DNA of 64,000 nt, from contig JAKSML010000003.1 in the NCBI GenBank assembly GCA_024400665.1, positions 1 through 64,000 of the forward strand, read 5' to 3'. The notes beneath the pieces were generated by a model. That model saw nothing but the letters and a program-made list of their open reading frames with translations, was not told where the DNA came from and did no database searches. The position numbers and the translations under genes are program-made. Shown here piece after piece: positions 24,255-34,100 of this stretch; positions within the stretch are counted from its first letter, which is position 1; each line of letters starts with the position of its first letter. Source of the stretch: Bacteroidales bacterium (lineage in GTDB: Bacteria > Bacteroidota > Bacteroidia > Bacteroidales > P3).

Positions 24255-24761
24255 ATGAAAAGATGTTTTTGGATATTATTGGCTGTGGCGGCTGTGGCTT
24301 CTTTGGTGACAATAAGTTGTGCGATGGATGAAAATTATGGTGGTATATATATTGAGAATCAGAAGCATAGCGACTGCCTACAGTATACGGATTCTATAGC
24401 GGCTAAGGATATGACGGGCGACTCTATCGTGGTGACGCTTCATGAGGGAAGGCTCTTTGTGAGCCACCATGGGATGATGCTCGACTGTAAGTCGATAGAC
24501 CAGGTCAGAATTTGGGCAGAGATGGATTGGTTGGGCGACACGCTCTTTGTTACCGAGAATCAGGGTCCGCAGGGCATGGCGAACTGTATCTGCCAGTACG
24601 ACTATTCTTACGAGATTAGCACAAGTTCTCTCCCACTTCCCTTCACGCTGGTCATCACGCAGATTAGTGATTTCTTCGGCCATATTGATAGCGCCCGGGT
24701 CTATCAGCACACTTTCAATCGTCAAGAACTTATCCATAATGAAAAGGATTTGGGGATTTGA
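24255..24761 (+). CDS. Lipoprotein of unknown function
   Basis: A 168-residue lipoprotein: MKRCFWILLAVAAVASLVTISCAMD, lipobox ISC, lipidated Cys22. The mature part is about 145 residues with predicted beta strands (DSIVVTLHEGRLFVSHHGMML) and no domain I recognise. It is the first gene after the ECF-like promoter and probably shares a transcript with the DUF4595-like lipoprotein 50 nt downstream. The initiation region is duplicated in tandem. Confidence 0.7.
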   Translation: MKRCFWILLAVAAVASLVTISCAMDENYGGIYIENQKHSDCLQYTDSIAAKDMTGDSIVVTLHEGRLFVSHHGMMLDCKSIDQVRIWAEMDWLGDTLFVTENQGPQGMANCICQYDYSYEISTSSLPLPFTLVITQISDFFGHIDSARVYQHTFNRQELIHNEKDLGI

Positions 24762-24811
24762 AGATTCCTGACGAATTTAATGTACAATAACACGAAAATA
24801 CATATTGCTTT

Positions 24812-25696
24812 ATGAAGAATAGAACCATTACTTTTGTCATGCTGCTTTCTATGGCGGCACTTTCTGTAAGTTGCGCGAAGGAGGATTGCGTCTATCCTGT
24901 AGGCACCAACCCTTTCAATGGCCGTTTTGCTCCTGCCAAGCATATTGCCAAGGTTGAGAACGAAACCCGCGGGGTGGGTCCAATGGGTGACGATACTACC
25001 TTCTTGACTGATACTTGGACTTGGGAGGAGGGGCTCCTCAAACGTGTTGATAAGCCCGAGAGCAATGCCAGAGAGGAGTATTTCTATGACGAAGAAGGCC
25101 GCATAGAACGCCTTGTGTATATGGTGGGCACCACGATTCGCCGCGAGTTCGACTTCAGCTATGACCATGGACTGCTGTCGCAGATAAGCTACGACTGGGG
25201 TTCGAGCTATCGCTATCAAGTCCATTTCCATTATCGCGCCAACGAGAGCTATCCCTACGAGATGGTGACCGTTCGTCCCTTGGAGGATTTCCTTATCAAT
25301 CTTTATGGCTGCGACACCTTGGTGCAGTCCTGGACTTTGGAATGGGATAATGGCAACCTGGTCCGTGCTGCGGCAGACTCTATGGCCACATACTGCACGG
25401 GATTTTCCTCAATAACCTATTTTTACGACAACAAGCCCAACCCTAATATGGGCCATTTCACTTGTGACGATATTGCCCATCTTGGTCTTTTGGATAATCC
25501 TGCATGCCTTAGCCGCAACAACTTGGTGTGCTGTGTGAAGTATAACGACTATCATGGCACTATCACGCCCATAGAGACTTTCTACACCTATCAGTACCTG
25601 CCCGACGGCTTCCCCTCGGAGGTCTATTATGAGCCTTCTCCCCTGTTCGGGTATGGCTCAAACCTCTATTGCACCCAGACGTTAATCTATGAATAA
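24812..25696 (+). CDS. DUF4595-like lipoprotein
   Basis: A 294-residue lipoprotein (LLSMAALSVSC, lipidated Cys21). The body has repeated Tyr-Asp strands such as EEYFYDEEGRIERLVYMV, FDFSYDHGLLSQISYDW and ITYFYDNKPNPNMGHF. The D-N-K-x-N-P signature and the repeats fit the DUF4595 (porin-like fold) lipoproteins of gut Bacteroidales, recalled by eye. A relative is at 57880-58866 (KVTYKYDNKLNPYFGLF), and both loci share an ECF-like promoter. The function is unknown; display on the cell surface is plausible. Confidence 0.65.
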   Translation: MKNRTITFVMLLSMAALSVSCAKEDCVYPVGTNPFNGRFAPAKHIAKVENETRGVGPMGDDTTFLTDTWTWEEGLLKRVDKPESNAREEYFYDEEGRIERLVYMVGTTIRREFDFSYDHGLLSQISYDWGSSYRYQVHFHYRANESYPYEMVTVRPLEDFLINLYGCDTLVQSWTLEWDNGNLVRAAADSMATYCTGFSSITYFYDNKPNPNMGHFTCDDIAHLGLLDNPACLSRNNLVCCVKYNDYHGTITPIETFYTYQYLPDGFPSEVYYEPSPLFGYGSNLYCTQTLIYE

Positions 25697-25717
25697 CCAC
25701 CTTGAGAGATTAGGAGG

Positions 25718-26272
25718 TTGGAAGGTCCGCAGGCTCGCCCTCTAATCTTCCAATCTTCAAACCTCCAAATCTTCAAGCCCATCACTACCGAGCAGTTCAT
25801 ACAGGAAATAGTCTCTTTGCAGCCCGCCATGCGCTATATGGCAGGCGAGATGCTGCATGACGAGAACCTTGCCGCCGATGCTGTGCAGGACACCTTTGCA
25901 CGGCTTTGGTGCAAGAGGTGGCGCCTGGGGCTGATGCCTGCCCCCGAGGCCAAGCGCTTCTGCATGGCTGCCCTACGCAACCAGTGCGTCGATATGCTGC
26001 GCAAGCAGAAGCACATACAGCGCTTAGACCCCCGACAGATAGAGGTGGCCGACACCAGCGAGGCCGCCGAATCCTCGGAAGTCCGCTATGCGCGGCTGGA
26101 GAAGGCTCTCGCCACCCTCTCTCTGCGCGAGCAAGAGCTGGTGAGGCTCCGATATGTCGAGCGGCGCAGCAGCCACGAGGTGGCTGAGGTCATGGGCCTG
26201 ACCGAGGGCCATGTCAATACGATTATGAGCCGTGTGTATTCACAATTACGAAAGCAGTTGTCAGATGAATGA
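25718..26272 (+). CDS. ECF RNA polymerase sigma factor, module D
   Basis: An ECF sigma factor of up to 184 residues. Region 2: FIQEIVSLQPAMRYMAGEML, then ENLAADAVQDTFARLW. Region 4: LATLSLREQELVRLRYVERR, then SSHEVAEVMGLTEGHVNTIM. The start is uncertain. The frame opens with TTG at 25718 inside DNA that looks intergenic (AATCTTCCAATCTTC repeats), while the first ATG (25829) would cut into region 2. A non-ATG start in between is likely. It overlaps the next gene by 8 nt (ATGAATGA), which encodes its presumed anti-sigma. No ECF-like promoter was found nearby. Confidence 0.85.
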   Translation: MEGPQARPLIFQSSNLQIFKPITTEQFIQEIVSLQPAMRYMAGEMLHDENLAADAVQDTFARLWCKRWRLGLMPAPEAKRFCMAALRNQCVDMLRKQKHIQRLDPRQIEVADTSEAAESSEVRYARLEKALATLSLREQELVRLRYVERRSSHEVAEVMGLTEGHVNTIMSRVYSQLRKQLSDE

Positions 26273-27434
26273 AATAGACGATATAGAAAAACTCTTGCAG
26301 CAGTATGGCAGCGACAAGAGGCAGCAGCAGCAGGCCGCCGAGCATCTCCGCCACAAGGCGCGCCGCCAGGCACTCAGCGTCACAGCCGTAGCCTCTGCGG
26401 CTGTGCTGCTCGCCATAGCCGGCGTGGTGGGCTACCGCCTTCAGCAGCCCAAGCCGCAAGGACCCATGATGGCAGAGAAGGGCGCCATGCCCGCCACACC
26501 AAAGAGTGCCGCCTCCGCCGCCGAGGAGACTATGGCCGTGAAGGCAGAAGAGATATACGAGGCAGCGCCCCGCCAGCCGCGCGAAGCAAAAGGCGGCTGC
26601 ACCCTCCACGAGCAGCAGTCCTCCTCGCCGCTACAGCCCTACGCCGAAGCCCTCCCGCTGCCGACCATCAGCGCGGAGGACACCGTGCGCGTGCCGAGGG
26701 ATATAGAGCCCTCTATGCAGCTCAGGCAGGAGCTTCAAGCTGCCAACATCATGCCGACGCAGCCTGTACAAGGCGCCGACGGAGCCGCAGCGGAGCTACG
26801 GCGGAGCTTGGCACAGGATACACGATGGCATTTCACCGCCGCTGTAGGCACCGCCATGATGGGCGGCACCCCCTTGGACGGTATGACCTTCCCCGATGCA
26901 ATGACCACTGCCAACACCTCCTATTCGATAGCCTACGCAGCCCCCAACAGCCAGCTGCAAGCCAAGGTGGGCGTGGACTGCCGTCTGTGGGGCGATGCGC
27001 GGCAGCGCCTCTCTGTGGGACTTGTCTTGGACGGCTATGCGCAGCCCACAGACGTGCATTTCCAAGATGTGGAATACTGCATGGCCCCCAGACCTAATTA
27101 TGTTGCTGACGGACAGGACTTCGTCACGAATGTCGCCACGACCGACGAGATTTATAGCAAGAATATGATGAGCCTCTTCGTAGGCGTGCCGCTCTCCTAC
27201 GACTTCTACCCCCGCGGGGCCGACAAGCTGGGCTGCCAGCTGAGCCTCACCCCTGCCCGCAGCCTCGCCGCCACCCCTTCTAAATACGCCCTCATCAACC
27301 CGTGGAAGCTCACCCTCGGAGTAGGCGTCCTCTTCCCGCGGGGCTTCATCGACCACCTCAGCCTCACAGCCAACGTGCTGCCCATCTATCAGACCAACAC
27401 CATGCACGAGTTCGGCGTGCTCATAGGCTTCTGA
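26265..27434 (+). CDS. Anti-sigma-like protein fused to an outer-membrane-type beta-barrel domain, module D
   Basis: A 389-residue protein from the ATG at 26265, which overlaps the sigma stop. Residues 1-36 are charged and cytoplasmic (MNEIDDIEKLLQQYGSDKRQ), residues 37-57 are one membrane helix (ALSVTAVASAAVLLAIAGVVGY), and 60-185 are a low-complexity periplasmic linker. The last ~200 residues read as beta strands (RWHFTAAVGTAMMGG, QLQAKVGVDCRLWG, RLSVGLVLDGYAQ, LTLGVGVLFPRGF) ending FGVLIGF, like an outer-membrane barrel. One chain would thus join the inner-membrane anti-sigma part to a barrel. Fusions of this kind exist in Bacteroidetes. Whether the domain inserts in the outer membrane is unknown. 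Confidence 0.6.
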   Translation: MNEIDDIEKLLQQYGSDKRQQQQAAEHLRHKARRQALSVTAVASAAVLLAIAGVVGYRLQQPKPQGPMMAEKGAMPATPKSAASAAEETMAVKAEEIYEAAPRQPREAKGGCTLHEQQSSSPLQPYAEALPLPTISAEDTVRVPRDIEPSMQLRQELQAANIMPTQPVQGADGAAAELRRSLAQDTRWHFTAAVGTAMMGGTPLDGMTFPDAMTTANTSYSIAYAAPNSQLQAKVGVDCRLWGDARQRLSVGLVLDGYAQPTDVHFQDVEYCMAPRPNYVADGQDFVTNVATTDEIYSKNMMSLFVGVPLSYDFYPRGADKLGCQLSLTPARSLAATPSKYALINPWKLTLGVGVLFPRGFIDHLSLTANVLPIYQTNTMHEFGVLIGF

Positions 27435-27461
27435 ATAACAGAAAACCCTCCTCCTCCTCCC

Positions 27462-27490
27462 GCCCCTAAATGGCTCCAGGTTCCACCTGG
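27462..27490. repeat. Small dispersed palindromic element, copy 1
   Basis: GCCCCTAAATGGCTCCAGGT followed by TCCACCTGG. Copy 2 at 35732-35760 has three base changes. The 3' part is a hairpin CCAGGT-n3-ACCTGG. The two copies lie on either side of the giant gene. Confidence 0.75.
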
Positions 27491-28082
27491 CGGCCCCTGT
27501 CCAATTAGCCCCATCCCATTCTCTCCCATCCCTCGCCCCCGCCCCCCAAGCCCCCTTCTATACCCCCCCTAATACCGAGGATATGTCATACAAACATAAC
27601 TAACTGATGTGTAGAATATTGTACGGAGGCAGCCTCCCCTTTCGGAACGTATGGAAGCATGAAGAAAGAGCCAGTGGCTCTTTCGATAGCGAAGCGGAGA
27701 ACAAAAACCAAGAGCTTGCTCTTGAGACCGTAGCGGAATACGTCACCATAGGTAAAGGGGTAGGGGTATGTTTCGATTAAATCAAAAAACTCCTTATAGA
27801 AAAATCTCCCATTCCCTCCCATACGCCCCACTCATTATTCAGCCTCCTCAGTGCTTTTGGGGGAATTGTTAAAAATGGGCTTGTTGAAGGGATGGTCTTG
27901 TGGGATATTGAATAGCGTGCGGGGTAGTGCAGAGCCCTATGCAGTAACAGTCATTATATGAAACAGAGCCATTTTTAGGTTTGGGGGTCATCCGAATTCT
28001 CAATTAGAAGATTGCATCCCATTACTTGATGCTTGGGACTGACACGATTATTGTATTATCTGTTCACGATTTACATGATTCA

Positions 28083-28145
28083 CAAAAAAGTGAATTGTGA
28101 ATTGAGGATACCACAGTTGTGGTGTTGTCAATTCACAATTCACTT
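28083..28145 (-). terminator. Terminator of the giant adhesin gene
   Basis: Perfect 18-bp inverted repeat AAGTGAATTGTGAATTGA (28088-28105) / 28128-28145, with a nested CCACA/TGTGG hairpin. On the minus strand TTTTTT follows. It lies 19 nt after the stop. Confidence 0.8.
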
Positions 28146-28164
28146 ATCACTGGTCACAGAGTTG

Positions 28165-31100
28165 TTATTTTACAATAAGTTTTTTGACAATTGAGGTGTC
28201 AGTACTGCTGATGCGGACAAAGTATGTCCCCTGTGCCAGGCTTTCAACATCAAGGCTCTTGGTGCAGTCAGCTGTGCAGTCGAGTGTTTCGCTCTTGATG
28301 ATGGATCCGTTGACATCGACAACAGATATTACCGCACGACCATTGATGCCGCTGACGCTGATAGTTGTAGCGTTGATGGCGGGATTGGGGAAGATATTTA
28401 CGCCGATACTTTGGACGGCATGAATATCATCAGTGACGCGGGTAGTGAAATGGATTACGTCACTCCAATTGCTTATCCAGCAGTCGGTGCAGATGGCACG
28501 TACATAGAGGTCGTAGTCAGTGCCAGCTTCAAGATTAGTGAGGGTTCCGTGCGTTTCGCTGGTTATGATGCTGTTGCCTAAACCTTGGTCAAAGCCTTGT
28601 AGTCCATAAGCAATTTCCCATTGATCAGTGTTGTTGCTGCCAGCATTCCATATGACGACGGCTGTGGTGGCAGTGATTGCGGAGACGGTGACGTCTGTCA
28701 CAGTGTCGCAGGCAAGGGTGGTAAAGGTGATTGTATCGGATAGGCTATGGTAGCCGTAGTCGCATAATGATTGAATCGTAGCATTGTAGGTGGTGGCGGC
28801 AGAGAGCCCTGAGATGGTGACGGGGTGGGCGCTAACGGTGTCGAGGTGTTCGAGGGCGCCGTTCCACACATGAAGAACCCACATGCCTTCCTCCGTCACA
28901 GGTGTCCAGTCAAAGGTTGCTTCGAGGCCTGAGATATCGATTGTATGAAGGTCCGAAGGGGCTTCGCAGGGCAGGTCGTCCGTATGAAGAGTGTCGGTGA
29001 CCCATTCTGAGACTAGGTCAGTGTCGCAGACGGCACGGACACGGAAGAGGTATTGTGTTGCTGGCATAAGGTTGGTGAGTGTGAAGAATGTGTCTGTTAC
29101 GAGAGTTGCATTGTTCCAGTCTTCTTGGTCTGCAAGTCTATAAGCCACTTGGTATGCGTTGGATGTACCCTGCCATGAGAGGGTTGCTGTGGCATGGTCG
29201 GAAGTGGCCGTGAGTGCTTCAGGTTCGGCACAGAAAGGAACGCAGGAGATGAGCTGGATGGAGGGGGCTACATTGCTGGCTGCCATTATGCCATTCCAAG
29301 AGGAAAGGTTGGCTGGGTCGATGGGGTAGTTGTCTGTGTAGCCGTAGATGACTTTATTGCCGGTGGTAGAGACAGCTTCGAACAAGGAACCGTTGAGGTA
29401 TGCACCTTCGTTACGGACAAGGGTGAGGAGCAGGTTGTCGGATCCATTCCATGTAAAGAGGGTGTCAAGGGTCACATAGCGCCATGCTGGTGTGTTGAAG
29501 TTGAGACTGCCGCTATAGACGAGCATGGAGGAGTCCAAGTTGACTACGTCAGACTCGCTGTTGAATGTGGAACGGCTAGTATGAGTGAGGAATACCTGGC
29601 AGTGCTCATACAAACTTCCGACAGAGACTTCCAGCGGGTGGAATGCAAAACCTGTGATAGCTAAACCTCCCAGTGCTGTGAGGTCGGCACTGTCGATGAT
29701 GGTTTGTGAGAATGAGTAGTTGTAGTTCGAATGGGCGGGCACGAAGGCTGATGATGAGGTCGCTGTGGTGGCGTTGTCTGCCACACGAGGACTGTCACAC
29801 ATTCCTGTCGCCACCATTACAGCCGCCCAGTTTCCAGTGTCTGTGGCAGAGCAGATGTGCCGTACAAGGAAATCGTAGTTTGTCAGTGCATCAAGTCCCG
29901 ACACTCGGAATGAGGGGGAGGTGACTATAGTCGATGTAGCATCGGCCGAGCCATGGATAAAGCCTGTTATACCGTATTCTACCTCCCATCCAAAACCAGA
30001 CACGCTGTCAACCCAGTCAAGATCTACCGTAGTGCCTGAAACTGAAGCCGAGAGATGCTGAACCCGCGGACAGCTGGTGACGCTGATTGATATGTTGTCG
30101 ATAGCTGCAGGAGGATTGTTTCCGCTTGAAAGGTCGTTGCCCCACATGAACATCAAGTGATACGTGCCTGTTTCGGGTACATATACCTCATCGCTTTGGG
30201 TGTTCCAAGAGGTGGAGAGATTAAGTTTACTACCACCGTCGAGAGATATCCAATCGGCTGGGGTCGAGGAAGTATATAATGATAGGGTGGTGCTACCGTC
30301 GGGTAGCTGGCCCGCTGTGACGGATGATGACACAGGCACAAGCCATGCACGGAGGTAGTCGTAAGACGATTCTCCGTTGGCCAGCCAGTCGAACGAATAG
30401 TTGTAGGAGCCTGCGGTGAGGTCGAGGTCGCGATAGGCGTAGGAGATAGAGATGGAGTTGTTCGTATATGCGTGATCTGTGCTGTTGTTGGACACATAAA
30501 GGCTATTGGCGTTGCCGTTGCTGACGGCGTTGCCTATAGTCCATTGGTTGGACTGAGTACCGCCTACGAGTACAAATCCACAGTTAGATAGCAGCGTGTC
30601 CGTGAAATCACAGATGTATGGATACGATGTTACGGGGTCAACAGCAGATGTGGTGAAGGTGAAGCATTCGCTCCAGATGCTGGTGTCGCCTGTGCCACAG
30701 ATAGCGCGGGCGTAGAAGTCGTAAGAGGTGTTGGTAGTAAGTCCACCCAAAGTAGCAAGGCATCCATGGCAGGTGCCAGCAACGCCACTACCGCGAACGA
30801 AGCCCGCAGGGCCATACTCATATTCAAAGTCGGAAGCCGAGCTGACACTCCAGCCGATGGAGGCCGTACTGGTGGACAGTGCAGTGGTGCGGAAACCCAT
30901 AGGCCATCTACACGAAGGGATACGGTCCACAACTAGGTTGTCTATGTAATGGTAGGAATAGCTGGATGTGGTGGAAGTGTTGAAGTTCTTGAAGGCTAGG
31001 TAGCGGCTGGTGCCAGTATAATTGTCTAAGAAGATAATGAGGTTGTTGGCACCATTTGTGAACTCTACGGTGTCAATGGGGACAAAGGAATTTTCGAAGC

Positions 31101-34100
31101 CAGGTGTGATGGAATCGACGGCACCGATAATAAGCCCGTAGCTGGATGGACTGGTGTTCATGTCGTAGAATGAAACCATTAGACTGTCAAGCGTGGTAGG
31201 CATTTGTGGCAAAGCAATTACTGCATTTCCATAAAGGTATAGGCAGTAGTTGCCTGAGGCCGTGTAGCCTGTTGCAGAGGGAATGTATATGCGGGGTAGA
31301 TATGATGAAGAGGTGCTACTGCCCGTGAAAGCATATGTCCAGCAGTTTGGAAGACGAGTCTCGGGTGAGCCAGGCTCAATCACATTGTCGAAATTTTCTT
31401 CGTAAGGTAATGACACTGTGCCACAAAGCGTCGTGAAATGGAATGGGGACGAAGATACTGTGTCATTCAAACAGATAGTTAGGACATATACATCATAGTT
31501 GGTGCCAGCCTCTAGTCCTGTGATGTTGACGGGGGAATTGGTGACGTCGGTAATTGTTGTTCCTGTGCCAGGATGGAAGCCACGGGGTCCATATTCTACT
31601 TGATAGCCTGATGCGTCACTTGTCTGCTGCCAGCCAATGACAGCATTAGAGGTAGTAACGCTTACTGCGTTCAAATTTGTGGCACTCGGACAGGTCGGGA
31701 TGGTGTCAACCACGATATTGTCAATATAGCTCTTTGCATCGGCAAAAGGATCGTATAGAACAATGTGTCCTGTGGCACCATTCGGCAGGTTGCTGAAATC
31801 ATATACGACAGTAGCGGTATAACTGTTTGTCTCAATGTTGGAACGTACCAAGGTGTCGAGCCCCTGGATATTGGCGATAGCATCATCTATTTCGTCTAAT
31901 ACACCCAATACAAGACGTGTTCCAACTCCAAACTGAGTCAGGTCGAAACGCAGACGCAGCCTATTCAGCGGTGCGGCCATTTCAGGCAATACAAGATAGC
32001 CGCCGTTATAGATGACGCATAACTTGTTGCTACTACCTGATAAGGTGGCGATAGTGGGGAAAGGTGTGTCTGTGCCTAGCGAGGTGGAACCAACACCCCA
32101 GCAGAGGGTAGAGAATTGTCCTGTGGGCATATCCTCCATATCTTCAGTGAAAGGCAAAGCCTCAATGTCGCAGTTTGTAGCACTAGTCACGATTGTGGAT
32201 TGTCCTCCATTGCCTGAGCATACGGATTCGATTCGGAACTCATACATCGTCGAAGGTAGGAGGTCATTTACCAGATAGGTGGTAGAGGTTGCAGTGCCGT
32301 AGGAAGAGAAGACGGAGTCACCTACTTGACGGACGGAGATGTTCCATGTCGATTCTGTATTTCCTGGCACTATTGTTAGGCATACAGTGGTGCTGTTTAT
32401 GGGTTCAGCCACTACGATGGGGGCTGGGCAAGTCTCTTGCTCAAGACATGACTGGAACTCGAAGGAAACGTTGTTTCTATACGAATAACTCGTAGAGTTC
32501 ATCATCGTTGACGGATAGTGTTGCTGGTCGCTGTACAATGCCATTGCTTTGGACGTGGCCGAATGGGTGGCAAAGGTGTAGGCTGTTCCGTCATAGTCGT
32601 TTGAATTGTCAATCACCGCTACTACTAAGTTGCCACCGGTATAATTGAAAGGCTGGTCAAACTCGAAGCGGTTCCAACCATTCACACATGTGATAGGGCC
32701 GCTATAGACCAGTGTCATATCTTCAGGGGAAATATAAGTTGAGTTGGTGATTACACTTATGTCGGTATTGGTGAGATAAATTTGGCAGTTGGTCTTATGG
32801 GTCATCGTATTAGAACCCGTGAATTGGAACTTGATAGCAGAAATGGTACCAATAGAGTCTATTTCGGAATCAAGATAGAGTTGTTCTGTGAAACTGTTCT
32901 TATAATAGTTGTTCACGGGGAGGGTGTAGTTGTTTGTCGTGCCGCTGCCTACGGTATTGTAAAAGATGCTGGCTGTGTCAACTACCGCACATACAAAATC
33001 GCTGGTCGTGAACTGGCAGCTCTCAGCGTTAGCAGCACCACCCGTACAGTTGGCCGTTACTCGCACTTCGTAAGTGGTCTGCGGGGTAAGATTTGTGAGT
33101 CCCACATAAGTGTTGGATGTGTTTATTGTAATCCAAGTGGTTTGTGTTGTCTCACGATATTCCACTATTGCTCCTGTGTACTCGCCCAAGATGCCAGGAG
33201 TCCAGCTAATCAGAGCCGATGCAGGCCCAGGTGTGCAAGTGATATTAGTCACTTTGCCACATGGAGGAGCTGGTACGCAACTGCTATGTAAATCGAATCC
33301 TGCCGTCTGGGTGCCTCCGTCTGATGTGAATTTGATAGTTATTGGCCCAACGGTGGAGGTGATGGTGTCCAGAACTACATTGCCCGAACCTCTGAATACC
33401 TCGGGACTGCTGATATTCTCACCGTCATACACATAGACAAAGTCATAGCCCGACTCGGTATTAATCGTACCCCATAGTTGGATTACTTCATCAGTCCCTG
33501 GTCTTATGGTCACCGTGGTGTTGCAGCTTGCTGAGTAGTTGGCACCAGCACCACCGTTATCGTACAATGAAACGTTGCAGCCCTCAATAGCGTGCACTCC
33601 CGTGGTGGGGAAATTATATGACCCAGGCACCACCGTCATAGGACCGCGCCAATTGCTGTATCCATCACCGCAATTTGCACGCACATATACGTCATAACTC
33701 TGTCCAAGGGTCAAATCCGTCAAAACGCAAGGATGTGCCATCACATCACGGACTTCCGTAGTTGTGTCGCTGGGTACCATACCTGTTGTACCTACAAAAA
33801 GCTGCCATGCGGTGGCATCACCCACCTCGCTCCAATCCACTACTACGCTATCGCATCGAGTGGCTGTCACCAACTGCAAATCGCTGGGTCTGATACAGGA
33901 GTTGGAAACTTCGAGAACGAAGTCATCGACGTAGGCTATCCAACTGCCCGTGGATTGATAGGCTACTACTGCCACGTAGGCTCCATATCCGGTGAAGTGG
34001 TTGAAGTACGAGGTGCATTCCATCCATGAGTCGTTGAGGTTGAAGGTGTCAACAGGTTGGAAGGTGGTGATATCGGTCGGGTCTGACATCACGCCCACAT

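Larger units (their letters stand above)
27435..28164. other. 730-nt gap before the giant adhesin
   Basis: No credible gene. It holds one copy of a dispersed CCAGGT/ACCTGG element (27462-27490), two perfect small hairpins (GAAAGAGCC-n3-GGCTCTTTC at 27664-27684 and CAAGAGC-TT-GCTCTTG at 27709-27724), and the terminator of the giant gene. An 81-codon minus-strand frame (27586-27831) spans the hairpins but looks fortuitous. Confidence 0.55.

Noticed and set aside
27586..27831. 81-codon minus frame in the gap before the giant gene
   Set aside because: It runs through two perfect DNA hairpins (27664-27684, 27709-27724), so the reading is better explained by repeat structure than by coding.
32200..33300. 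GGATTCG- and TTCGAATCC-like strings as tRNA T-arms
   Set aside because: They lie inside the giant coding gene and no cloverleaf can be drawn around them.
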